DNA from: Actinomycetota bacterium
Lineage (GTDB): Bacteria; Actinomycetota; Actinomycetes; Streptosporangiales; Streptosporangiaceae
Direction: 5' to 3'
NCBI GenBank assembly: GCA_027314595.1
Contig: DAHVAN010000081.1
Location: 1 to 48,393 of the forward strand
Length of the DNA stretch: 48,393 bases
A model generated the notes under the pieces. That model did not search any database, had not been told where the DNA came from, and saw only the letters and a list, made by a program, of their open reading frames with translations. Shown in pieces: positions 22,869 to 31,341 of this stretch (the stretch's first letter is position 1; each line of letters begins with the position of its first letter). Made by a program: the position numbers and the translations under genes.

Positions 22869-23604
22869 GACGGACCTTTCGCGACAGGACAGGGACAGCC
22901 GGGCGGTGGCCGGCTGACGACGCGCCGCAGAGCAGCCCCTCCAGCGGATCCCGGCCGCGCCATTGCCCGGCGGCGGCCACCGGAATGTGACGGGAGAAGA
23001 ACATCTCCGAGTTGAAGTTGCCGCGGCGGTCGGCTTCCATGGCCCGCAGGTGACCGCCCGGGTAGGAACCGAGCGAGTAGTCGCGCATCGCTGCCAGGCT
23101 ACGCCACAGCGAGAACGTGCCGATAACCAGCGGCGGCCGGATGATCGAGATCCCGTCGAGGAAGCCCGGGTGGCTTGCTGCCTCCCGCTCGGCGGCTCCC
23201 GCAGCCTTGAGGAAGGGCAGGAAGCGGGAGGCCTTCACCTCCCCCACGGTGTAGGCGGCAACCGGAGAACCGTCAGGCACCGGCGCCTCCCGCCGCGGCA
23301 GCTCAGGCAGCCCGGGCAGCTGGCCGATGCTGCGGGCCGGCTGCATGCAAACCTCGTACCCGCCGGCGAAGCGCCGCGCCACGGGATGGTCCCTGAACCG
23401 GTCGGCATCCTTCTGGTCGTCCCATCCGGTGAAGAGCACCGCGCCGGTGACATCGACCGAGGGGAGCAGCCCCCGTCTTAGCTCGGCCGTCAGGTAGGTC
23501 CGGGCGTAGCGGAGCCCGTCGACGCGGTCGGGATCGACCTGGTGCCGGAAGGCCTTGACGGCCTCGGCCCGCCCGCACTCGATCAACTGGATGTTCAGTA
23601 TCAC
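22855..23604 (-). CDS. CrtA (spheroidene monooxygenase)-like protein
   Basis: The 249-residue protein starts at GTG 23604, overlapping the previous stop (GTGA). The C-terminal half has the CrtA-like pattern: FLPFLKAAGAAE, GFLDGISIIRPPLVIGTFSLW, then SYPGGHLRAMEADRR, FNSEMFFSRHIPV and GQWRGRDPL. The N-terminal half looks like a second ferredoxin-like alpha-beta barrel half. CrtA proteins are haem-associated oxygenases acting on carotenoids, but no carotenoid genes are present here, so the substrate is probably different. In this operon it could oxidise an indole or amine-derived intermediate. The family call rests on motif resemblance. Confidence 0.65.
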   Translation of the reverse strand: MILNIQLIECGRAEAVKAFRHQVDPDRVDGLRYARTYLTAELRRGLLPSVDVTGAVLFTGWDDQKDADRFRDHPVARRFAGGYEVCMQPARSIGQLPGLPELPRREAPVPDGSPVAAYTVGEVKASRFLPFLKAAGAAEREAASHPGFLDGISIIRPPLVIGTFSLWRSLAAMRDYSLGSYPGGHLRAMEADRRGNFNSEMFFSRHIPVAAAGQWRGRDPLEGLLCGASSAGHRPAVPVLSRKVRHARR

Positions 23605-25049
23605 GCTTGCACCTCCATGGCAGGCGCCTCGGTTGTGCCGGGAGTCCGCGTCCCGGCGCGGTCCGGGTCGTCCGCGTGCAGCACCTCGGCGGCTGCCCGG
23701 CGCCCCGAATAGATCGCGCCGCTCATCGAGCCGAACTCGACCGGAACGGTCTCCGCGCCAGCCCAGTGCACCCGGCCGAAAGGCTCGGTCAGCGCGGAGC
23801 CGAACTGGGTGTAGAGCCCGGGCGGCGCGTAGGCGTGGTAGCAGCCCCTGGTGAAGGGCTCCTCCATCCAGTTCTGCTCGATGAGCTCGTCGGGCTTGCC
23901 GGCCGCCGCGCCGAAGAAGCGCACCAGCTCGCCGAGGACGGCCTCGCGCCGCTCGGGCGCCGGGCGCCGTCCCATCGCCCGGGCGGCCGGGCCGGTCACG
24001 AAGACGGTGAGCACGCCAGGAGAGCCGTCGGGCGTGCTGCCGTCCAGGACCGCGCGGACGAGCCCGTCCCAGCTGATCACCATGCCGCTGAGGCCCTGCC
24101 GCCGCCAGAACGGCTCGTCGTAGATGACCAGGTACTTGATCGCCGACCCGAACCCCATCCGCTGGGTCAGCTGGTCGCGGTGACCGGGCTGCGGCGGGTC
24201 GTACTCGATCCGCCCGGACAGCGGCACCGGAACGGCCACAATCGCCCGGCGGGCCGTCACCTCAAAGCCCGGACCGCTGACCAGGACACGATCGGAGCGC
24301 TGCTCGATCCGCCGGACAACCGCCCCCGTGTAGGCCCGTTCGGCGATCGGGTCAGCCAGCCGCAGCGCCACTGCCTGGGCGCCGCCGGCGAAGCGGTTCT
24401 CCAGCGTGCCGCCGGTGACCGTGGTGGTCGCCCGGAAGCCGCCGGTGCCGTTGGAGTAGTTGAGCACGTGCAGCACGGAGACCTCGGCGGCCGACGTTGC
24501 GAGCCCGCCCTCGATGAGCAGGCGGAACAGCTTGCGCCCCTTGACGGTGTGGACATTGCGCTGGGCCCAGGACCAGATCGTCTCGTTGTCCCATCTGGTG
24601 GCGTGGGGAGCAGTCCACGGCGCCTCCTGAGGAACCTCGCGGCGCATCCGCTCAAGGCGCAGCACCGCCTGCCCGAGGTCGAGTGTTGCCACCGCGCCGA
24701 TCATGGGCGCTGAGCCCGTCCAGCGCCGCAGCCTGCCGCTGTCGTCGAGCAGCTTGTAGCCGGTGTCGTAGACCTTGCACGAGCCGATTCCCAGCGATCG
24801 GGCGGTCTGGGCGCTGACCGAGTTGTCCTGGCCGTGGAACTCGCAGCCCAGGTCGACGACCTTCCCGTCGCCGATCGGACGGCTCCACGCTCGCCCGCCG
24901 AGGCGGTCCCGGGCTTCGAGCACGACCACGTCCCGCCCGGCGGCGTTCAGCTCCCTGGCAGCGGAGATCCCGGCGAACCCGGCCCCGACGACGGCGACGC
25001 CGGCCTGGATCGAACCACCTGCGGACATGACGTCAGGCATGTTGTTCAC
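23601..25049 (-). CDS. Flavin-dependent amine oxidase 1
   Basis: The 482-residue protein starts at GTG 25049, overlapping the ligase stop by four bases. It has an N-terminal FAD-binding Rossmann motif (AVVGAGFAGISAARELN, about 19-35), VVVLEARDRLGGRAWS for the ribose and phosphate, and the C-terminal FAD segment VHWAGAETVPVEFGSMSGAI followed by SGRRAA. It belongs to the monoamine oxidase/L-amino acid oxidase family, which oxidises amines or amino acids to imines with release of H2O2. It shares its overall layout with the protein at 26821-28242. With a TrpB-like enzyme and an aldehyde dehydrogenase in the same operon, an aromatic amine or amino acid substrate is plausible. Confidence 0.9.
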   Translation of the reverse strand: MNNMPDVMSAGGSIQAGVAVVGAGFAGISAARELNAAGRDVVVLEARDRLGGRAWSRPIGDGKVVDLGCEFHGQDNSVSAQTARSLGIGSCKVYDTGYKLLDDSGRLRRWTGSAPMIGAVATLDLGQAVLRLERMRREVPQEAPWTAPHATRWDNETIWSWAQRNVHTVKGRKLFRLLIEGGLATSAAEVSVLHVLNYSNGTGGFRATTTVTGGTLENRFAGGAQAVALRLADPIAERAYTGAVVRRIEQRSDRVLVSGPGFEVTARRAIVAVPVPLSGRIEYDPPQPGHRDQLTQRMGFGSAIKYLVIYDEPFWRRQGLSGMVISWDGLVRAVLDGSTPDGSPGVLTVFVTGPAARAMGRRPAPERREAVLGELVRFFGAAAGKPDELIEQNWMEEPFTRGCYHAYAPPGLYTQFGSALTEPFGRVHWAGAETVPVEFGSMSGAIYSGRRAAAEVLHADDPDRAGTRTPGTTEAPAMEVQA

Positions 25050-26761
25050 GCACCTTCACGGAGCACGGTCACCGGGTCATCGGCACGTCTGGGCGCATCC
25101 AGCCGCCCGTTCCTGATGAGCTGGGTGAGCAGGTACCTGCGGGGTTTGGCGGTCGCGGTGCGACGCAGCGAATCGACTCCGACCACGACCGGATCGCCAA
25201 GCGCTCCCAGGCCGTCGGAGACTACGCGCCACTGCGCGGGGTCGATGCTCTGGCCATTGCGCAGGCAGATCACCGGGACCGGCCGCCCCGTGCCGTCATC
25301 GACCACGACGACCTCCTCGGCACCCGGCAGGCGGGCCAGCAGCACGTCCTCGATGCGCAGGCAGCTCTCGATCCCCTCGATCCGGTCGGCCACCCGGTCG
25401 AGCACCTCGAGCCGGCCCCAGGCGCCGCGGCGGCCCCAGTCGCCAGTGTCGAACCACTTGCCGTGCCGGCGTTCGGAGAACATCTCCGGCGTTCCGACGA
25501 AGGAAAGGATCCGGGCCGGGCTCTTGACCTGGATCATGCCCGGCTCGCTCTGCCGGAGACGCCGGCGACCTGTCTCCGGGTCTGCGATGCGTGCCCGTAC
25601 GCCAGGCACCTCGACGCCAACGCTGCGTGAACCGGGCTGGTCCAGCTTGCGCAGGGTGCCGCGGGTGTATACACGGACGCTGACAACCTGCACCTCGGTC
25701 ATCCCGTAGCACTGCAGCCACAGCGGTCGCTGCCGTTCAGAGGCGGCCAGCAGCCGGGAGATGGTGCGCGGATGGATCGCGTCGAAGGTGTTGAAGAACA
25801 CCCGGACGCTCGCGAATGGCCGGCTCTCGTGGTCGGTCAGGCGCTCCCACTCCACGAAGGCGTTCGGGTGGCACTCGATGATTGTCGGCCGGTAGCGCTG
25901 CATCAGCTCGAGGAATGTGGCCTCGTCCGGCTGCCCGATGCCGAGTACTGGCGTGCCGCGCGCCATGGAGGCCATCTGGGTGACCGCGCCGCGGACGTGC
26001 ACGTGCGAGATCGCGCTGGCGAACAGCTCGCTCGGCGCGTGCACCAGCGGGAAGATCGCCTCCCTGAACGCCGAGAAGGTGACGGCTCGGGCGCAGGTCT
26101 CGCCGAGCTTGGAGATGCCTGTGGTGCTTGACGTGTGCGTTATCATCATCGGTTCGTCGTCTTTGAGCGGAGCCGGCGCCGGAACCCGGGCGTTGCTCAG
26201 CTCTTCGAACGGTGTCGCGCCGGGAATCGGCGCGATGATACGGCACCCCAGTGCCTTGCCCCGCGCCGCGTCGATCCCGTTCTCGCGAGCCACGTCGGCG
26301 TCGGTGACGATCACGCGCGGCTGCAACCGTTCCAGCAGGACGTTCGCGATGCTCGGGTCCAGCTTCGCCGAAAGCAGCGCGGGGATGGCCCCGATCCGGG
26401 CGGTGGCCCAGGCCATCGACTGCACGTCGAAGTTCGGCGTCTTGATGATCGCGACCCGGTCCCAGCGCCGGACGCCGATCTCCGCCAGCGCGGCCGAGTA
26501 CTGCTCGATCAGCTCGGCGACGTCAACATAGTCCAGCTCGACGCGCTGCCTGGCGTCCCAGGAGAACGGGCGGTCGAGGAAGATCTGCCCGGAACGGCCG
26601 AACCTGTCGGCGGCGAGTTGCGCCATGACACCCACGTTGACCGGCTTGCGCAGCGAGACACGCCGGGGCGTCAGCACCCCGGCCGCCAGCCGCACCGGAC
26701 CGGTTTTCCGGTTGGTAAGGGTGTATACGGAGCGCGCGGCAGCGTCGTGCTGTGCCGTCAT
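25046..26761 (-). CDS. AMP-dependent acyl ligase 3 (paralogue of ligase 1)
   Basis: The 571-residue protein starts at ATG 26761 with a GGGGGGAAA site. It has ITHTSSTTGISK (about 205-220; the usual SGTTG is SSTTG), CYGMTEVQ, KWFDTGDWG, a VADRIEGIESCLRIED segment and a C-terminal TATAKPRR lysine motif. It is paralogous to ligase 1 at 13113: both contain E-HPN-F--WE, F--TFDA-HPRT and DRVAD---G-(D/E)S motifs. The weakened core motifs in both suggest an unusual clade. It lies between the two flavin amine oxidases, overlapping the second of these, and may activate the acid that they and the aldehyde dehydrogenase generate. No carrier is encoded beside it. Confidence 0.87.
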   Translation of the reverse strand: MTAQHDAAARSVYTLTNRKTGPVRLAAGVLTPRRVSLRKPVNVGVMAQLAADRFGRSGQIFLDRPFSWDARQRVELDYVDVAELIEQYSAALAEIGVRRWDRVAIIKTPNFDVQSMAWATARIGAIPALLSAKLDPSIANVLLERLQPRVIVTDADVARENGIDAARGKALGCRIIAPIPGATPFEELSNARVPAPAPLKDDEPMMITHTSSTTGISKLGETCARAVTFSAFREAIFPLVHAPSELFASAISHVHVRGAVTQMASMARGTPVLGIGQPDEATFLELMQRYRPTIIECHPNAFVEWERLTDHESRPFASVRVFFNTFDAIHPRTISRLLAASERQRPLWLQCYGMTEVQVVSVRVYTRGTLRKLDQPGSRSVGVEVPGVRARIADPETGRRRLRQSEPGMIQVKSPARILSFVGTPEMFSERRHGKWFDTGDWGRRGAWGRLEVLDRVADRIEGIESCLRIEDVLLARLPGAEEVVVVDDGTGRPVPVICLRNGQSIDPAQWRVVSDGLGALGDPVVVGVDSLRRTATAKPRRYLLTQLIRNGRLDAPRRADDPVTVLREGA

Positions 26762-26820
26762 TGCGTTTCCCCCCTTCGGGGCTTGCGTTGATCGGTGGCC
26801 GGCGGTACGGGCCGGTGAGG

Positions 26821-28242
26821 TCAGCGCAGGGCGGCCGGGGCCTGCTGTACGCCGAGGGCGGTCAGGGCTTCTGTGGCGGCGCGGCGCCCGGAGCTGACCG
26901 CGCCGTCCATGAAGCCCTGCCAGTAGGTCGCTGTCTCGGTCCCGGCCCAGTGCACGCGCCCCGCCGGTTCGCGCATCGCCGCACCCGCCTCAGTCAGCAG
27001 CCCGGGTGCGGGCAGGGCGCCCGGGCAGCCCCAGACATAGGGCTGCAGGTGCCAGCGCCGCAAGTGCACGCGCTCGGGGCGGGCGGCCTGATCGCCGAAG
27101 TACCGCCGCAGGTTCTCCGCTATGGCCTGCTCCACTACCTCGTCGGCAATGCCGTCGAACCCCGCGGCGGCCTCGCCCTTGACGAAGGCCAGCAGCACGC
27201 CGTACCGCCCCGAGGCCGGGGTGTTGTCCCAGACGTTCTGCACCGGCGGGGTGTCGCTGCAGACGTAGCCGCTCAGCCCCGCTTCCCGCCAGAACGGCCG
27301 GGAGTAGACCACGTTGACCTTGATCTGCCCACCCGTCTGGAGTCCTTCCTGAAGGCGCTGCCGGACGGCAGGGAGGGCGGGCTCGAAGCGGATGCGCGCG
27401 GCGGCGGCGGGCGGAACGGCCACGATCACGCGCCTGGCGGCGATGCGAGCGTCCGGGGTGCGGACCTCGGCGCCATCGCGATCCTGGCGGACCAGGCTCA
27501 CCGGCGAAGACAGCCGCAGGTGCTCGGCGACCTCGGCGGTGAGCCGTTCGGCAATGCGCTGCGAGCCGCCGACGACGCGCCACTGGGACGCCCCGTCGGC
27601 GGTGACCACGACGCGCAGCAGCGAACCCGGGGTTGACTCGTTGCCGGCCGCGGCGACGTAGCGCAGCATGTGCAGCAGCGAGACCTGGCCCGGCTCGATC
27701 GCGTTGGTGCCGCGCACGACGTAATCAACCAGCATCCGGGCGTCCTGGGTCACGGTGTTCGCCGCAACCCAGTCGGCGAAGGTGATGCGGTCCCGCTCGG
27801 CCGCGCCGGGCGCCGCCCATGGCCGGGCCGGGTCGACCTGCGCGGCCTGGGCCTGCAAAGCGCCGATCAGAGCCATGGCCTCCTTGAGGGCGTCCTGCGA
27901 CACGGGGGGGATCGGCCCGCCCTCGGCGCTGTAGCGGCTCAGCTCGCCATGGCGGAAGTAGAGGTGGTCGCCGACGACGTGGGTGTTGTGGATCGACAGG
28001 CCGAACTCGCTCACCAGGCCGAGGACGCTGTCCTGGGTCGGGCCAAGCCACTGTCCGCCCATCTCGATCATTTCCTCGCCGTCCAGCGGCGTGCCAAGCA
28101 CCCGGCCGCCAGCCCGGTCAGCCGCCTCGAGAACCCGGACGCTGACGCCCTGGCGGAGCAGGTCACGGGCGGCGGTGAGGCCGGACAGCCCGGCTCCCAC
28201 GACCACCACGTCCACGTCAGGGGCACTGCTGCTAGTTGGCAT
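26821..28242 (-). CDS. Flavin-dependent amine oxidase 2
   Basis: ATG 28242 gives 473 residues, overlapping the upstream monooxygenase gene by 11 bp; the frame stays open further upstream but that part is antisense to other coding. Motifs are VVVVGAGLSGLTAARDLLRQG, VRVLEAADRAGGRV, GGQWLGPTQDSV and the C-terminal VHWAGTETATYWQGFMDGAVSSGRRAA. GGQW and ATYWQGFMDGA are typical of monoamine oxidases. It is distinct from amine oxidase 1, so the operon has two successive or alternative amine-oxidising steps. It would produce an aldehyde for the aldehyde dehydrogenase in the same operon. Confidence 0.9.
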   Translation of the reverse strand: MPTSSSAPDVDVVVVGAGLSGLTAARDLLRQGVSVRVLEAADRAGGRVLGTPLDGEEMIEMGGQWLGPTQDSVLGLVSEFGLSIHNTHVVGDHLYFRHGELSRYSAEGGPIPPVSQDALKEAMALIGALQAQAAQVDPARPWAAPGAAERDRITFADWVAANTVTQDARMLVDYVVRGTNAIEPGQVSLLHMLRYVAAAGNESTPGSLLRVVVTADGASQWRVVGGSQRIAERLTAEVAEHLRLSSPVSLVRQDRDGAEVRTPDARIAARRVIVAVPPAAAARIRFEPALPAVRQRLQEGLQTGGQIKVNVVYSRPFWREAGLSGYVCSDTPPVQNVWDNTPASGRYGVLLAFVKGEAAAGFDGIADEVVEQAIAENLRRYFGDQAARPERVHLRRWHLQPYVWGCPGALPAPGLLTEAGAAMREPAGRVHWAGTETATYWQGFMDGAVSSGRRAATEALTALGVQQAPAALR

Positions 28243-29725
28243 GGACGTCTCCTTCGAGCAAGGCGCCGGGCATGAGCGTGCCGGGCTGGCCCGCTCCGTT
28301 CGGCGCGGGTATGGCCAGCAGGTCGGACGGCGAACCGACAGGGGGAGCGCTGCGCAACTCCGGCGGGCCGAGCACCCGGGCCCGCCGGCGCCACCGGCGG
28401 CCCAGCTCCCTGCCCAGCAACTGGGCCGCCTGCCAGCCGGTGCCGAGCGGGTTGGCGCCGGCCGAGCCGGCCGCCGACACCGTCGCGGTGCCGAGCCTGC
28501 GCATCGCGAAGACCTCGTCGTAGCTGGCACGGTGGGCGAACAGGTCGAAGAAGGGGCGCAGTTCCCCGGTCTGCTGGCGCTGCCCGACGGCCTCGGCCAC
28601 CATCTGGGGAAGGACGCCGCGCACGCCCAGGTTGTAGGCAAGCCAGTAGTGCCCCTCGAAGCGGGAGTCGCGCCACCGTCCCCATCGCCGCAAGGCCTCG
28701 TCGAGTCCCTGCGGCCCGCTGTCCTGGCCCCGCGGGGAGCCCAGGCCCGCGATGATGACAGCGGCCAGGGTCTCGGCCTGGGCGAAGGCGTCACCGATGC
28801 CCCGTCCGATCGAAGGATCCTTGAAGTGGCCGGCGTCCCCTGCCAGCACCCAGCCCGGACCGGTTGCCTCCCGGAAGTAGCCGTCGAAGTTGCGGATGCC
28901 GAAGATCTTGGTCGCGGGCCTGGCGTCCGCGAGCAGCCCGGATATCGGCGCGCAGCTGCGCATGTGCGCCAGCAGCCCGCGCTCTGTGTTGCTGCGGAAA
29001 TAGTCCCGCTCATGCACCTCGGGTGAGACACCGACCAGGTACAGGCCGCTGTCCGCGGCGCCGCCCCAGACCATCCGGTCGCCCCAGCGATGGAAGACGA
29101 AGGCCTCCTCCGCCTCAGCGGCGGCGCCCTCGAAGAGGGTGAAGTAGTAGGAGCGCTGGTTGGGCAGCACGTTGTACTTGCGGGCGCCCGTCATGAAGGC
29201 GACCGAGGAGTTTCGCCCGTCCGCGCCGACGACAAGGCGCGCGCGAATGTCGGCCTCCCCACCGTCCAGGCGGACCCGGACGCCGCAGACCCGGTGCCCC
29301 GACCAGAGCAGCTCAACCATCTTCGCGCCCTGGCGGACGTCCGCGCCGAGCTCGGCGGCCCGGTCGGCGAGAATCGCATCGAGCAGGTGCCGCTGCAGGA
29401 ACGCCGCACCGCCCAGGTCGTCGAAGCGCACCGGGAACGGCATCCTGAACTGCACGTTGTTCAGTCGTACGTCCGCGACCCCCAGGAAGCGGACGCCGGT
29501 GGCGCGGACCCGCCGCTCGACGCCGAACCGGCGCAGGAAGTCCAGCGCGTCCGCCTCCATCAGGTTGGATGAGAGCACTCCGCGGGGGAAGGTCGCCTGC
29601 TCGATCACCGCCACCCGCAGGCCGGCCCGGGCAAGCAGCCCGGCGAGCGGCGCCCCGGCGCATCGCGCGCCGACCACCACCACATCGACTTCCTCGCCCG
29701 GTGGCGAGGAGGATTGCGCAGCCAT
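28232..29725 (-). CDS. FAD-dependent monooxygenase (group A flavoprotein)
   Basis: The 497-residue protein starts at ATG 29725. It shows VVVVGARCAGAPLAGLLARAG (FAD Rossmann), VVGADGRNSSVAFM (the DG motif for NAD(P)H/FAD) and GPGWVLAGDAGHFKDPSIGRG (the GD motif). These three together define the p-hydroxybenzoate hydroxylase/geranylgeranyl reductase superfamily. The C-terminal 130 residues are not recognised. It probably hydroxylates an aromatic or indolic intermediate, though related enzymes can also halogenate or reduce. No halogenase-type GWxWxIP motif is seen. The gene starts 20 bp after the aldehyde dehydrogenase stop. Confidence 0.88.
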   Translation of the reverse strand: MAAQSSSPPGEEVDVVVVGARCAGAPLAGLLARAGLRVAVIEQATFPRGVLSSNLMEADALDFLRRFGVERRVRATGVRFLGVADVRLNNVQFRMPFPVRFDDLGGAAFLQRHLLDAILADRAAELGADVRQGAKMVELLWSGHRVCGVRVRLDGGEADIRARLVVGADGRNSSVAFMTGARKYNVLPNQRSYYFTLFEGAAAEAEEAFVFHRWGDRMVWGGAADSGLYLVGVSPEVHERDYFRSNTERGLLAHMRSCAPISGLLADARPATKIFGIRNFDGYFREATGPGWVLAGDAGHFKDPSIGRGIGDAFAQAETLAAVIIAGLGSPRGQDSGPQGLDEALRRWGRWRDSRFEGHYWLAYNLGVRGVLPQMVAEAVGQRQQTGELRPFFDLFAHRASYDEVFAMRRLGTATVSAAGSAGANPLGTGWQAAQLLGRELGRRWRRRARVLGPPELRSAPPVGSPSDLLAIPAPNGAGQPGTLMPGALLEGDVHAN

Positions 29726-29745
29726 GTGTCCCGGAACCTCCTGCC

Positions 29746-31341
29746 CTAACTGCCCGCCTGGGCGAGGAGAACCCTGTCGTCCAGTGGACGCGGGTTCCCG
29801 TCCCCCCAGGTGATCCCCTGGTAGCGGGTGGTGCGCAGTCCGACGTAGTTCAGCTCGCCGTACGGCCCGCCGGTACGGCCGGTACCGCCATGTGTGGAGA
29901 TGTAGGAGACGAAGCCGATGTGCGAGGCGTTGATGCGAAGCTGCCCGCCGTTGGAGACCTCGGCGGCAAAACGGCGGGCTACCTGGTCATCCCCGGTCCA
30001 CAAGGAGTTCCGCAACCCGTACCGGTTGGCGTTGACGAACGCGATGATCCGGTCGAGGATCTCGGCGTCCGTCCCGGGCTCGGGCACCACGATCGGCAGC
30101 AGCGGGAAGAAGGTCTCCTCCCGGACGCAGGACAGGCTGTCGGCCACGGCCAGCCCGTCCACCCGGACGACCGTGGGCTCGCAGAACATCCCGGTGGGCG
30201 ACACCGAGCCGTCCAGCTCAACCCGGTTGCCGCCGCAGAGCACATCCGCGCCGGCCCCCCTCGCCTCGGCCAGGAAGTCAACGAACTTATCGATCTTCAG
30301 AACGGGGCTGAGCAGGACGTCGGCTTCGTCCGGATAGCCGGGGGCCAGCTTGGTCGCCCGGTCGAGGAAAACAGGGAAGAACTCGTCGGCGACGGCGGGG
30401 TGAACGACCGCGTACTTGGGGACCATGCAGATCTGGCCGGAGCCGTAGAAGGTCTCCTCCAGTGCCCTGGCTGCCGCGTCCAGGTCCGCGTCACGCCACA
30501 CCACGAGGCCGTCGTTGCCGGCCAGCTCGAGAATCGCCTTCTTGCCGCGGGAAAAGCAGGCCTCGCCGACCTTGAGCCCGGACGGGCTGTCACCGAAGAA
30601 GACAATGTCGTTGACCAGCGGGCTTTCCACCCAGCCTTGGAGGATCTGGCTGGAGTTGCCGCTGACGATGTTCAGCGTCCCAGGCGGCGCGCCGTGCCGG
30701 TCCAGGATGGGCGCGAGGATCTCGCGGTAGACGTAGAAGACGCTGAGCGGGCAGGATCGCGGGGCCTTGACGACCAGCGTGTTGCCGGCCAGCAATGCGA
30801 GGACCCCTAGCCCGCTGTTGGAACCTGCGGCGTTCTGGGGCGGATTGACGCAGACAACCCCGTCCGGCTTCCGCAGCAGCTCCAGCTTTCCCTCGGGTGT
30901 TTCGAAGGTGCTGTGCAGCTGCGGCTCGTACCAGCGCACGGTGTCCTCGTCGCAGCCCCGCGCCATGCCGCTGACCTCCCAGGTAGCCAGCCGCCTCGGG
31001 TGCCCCTCGGCCACCAGGATGTCGATAAGCTCGCCGGAACGCCGGACGATCTCGTTGTTGAACTCCAGCACAATCTGCGACCTAACCGCCTGCGGCAGTG
31101 CGGCGAAACCCGGCTGGGCGCGGTGCGCCGCCTGCACGGCCGCATCGTTATGCGCAGCGTCGCCCCGGGCGCAGCACGCGATGACCTGCTTCCCCTCGGG
31201 CTTGGCGCGGCCGAGCTCGACGGAGCGCTTAAGCCGGAAGGCGGCCCATTTGTCGTCGAGGAACGCCGCCGCATCGACGACGCACGTCCAGCCGACTCCC
31301 TCGACGTCCTGCCCGTCGATGTAGAGGGAGTAGGTCTTCAC
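29746..31341 (-). CDS. Aldehyde dehydrogenase-family enzyme
   Basis: GTG 31341 is chosen because it overlaps the TrpB-like stop (GTGA) and begins the coherent protein TYSLYIDGQDVEG; this gives 531 residues. The catalytic cysteine lies in YGSGQICMVPKYAVV, the general-base Glu in AILELAGNDGLVV, and the C-terminal GELNYVGLRTTRYQG region is present. The usual PWNFP string near the cofactor is NPPQNAAGSN. Ordinary members oxidise aldehydes to acids with NAD(P)+; some act as acyl-CoA or acyl-carrier reductases. In this operon it may convert amine-oxidase aldehydes to the acid that a ligase then activates. Confidence 0.9.
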   Translation of the reverse strand: MKTYSLYIDGQDVEGVGWTCVVDAAAFLDDKWAAFRLKRSVELGRAKPEGKQVIACCARGDAAHNDAAVQAAHRAQPGFAALPQAVRSQIVLEFNNEIVRRSGELIDILVAEGHPRRLATWEVSGMARGCDEDTVRWYEPQLHSTFETPEGKLELLRKPDGVVCVNPPQNAAGSNSGLGVLALLAGNTLVVKAPRSCPLSVFYVYREILAPILDRHGAPPGTLNIVSGNSSQILQGWVESPLVNDIVFFGDSPSGLKVGEACFSRGKKAILELAGNDGLVVWRDADLDAAARALEETFYGSGQICMVPKYAVVHPAVADEFFPVFLDRATKLAPGYPDEADVLLSPVLKIDKFVDFLAEARGAGADVLCGGNRVELDGSVSPTGMFCEPTVVRVDGLAVADSLSCVREETFFPLLPIVVPEPGTDAEILDRIIAFVNANRYGLRNSLWTGDDQVARRFAAEVSNGGQLRINASHIGFVSYISTHGGTGRTGGPYGELNYVGLRTTRYQGITWGDGNPRPLDDRVLLAQAGS

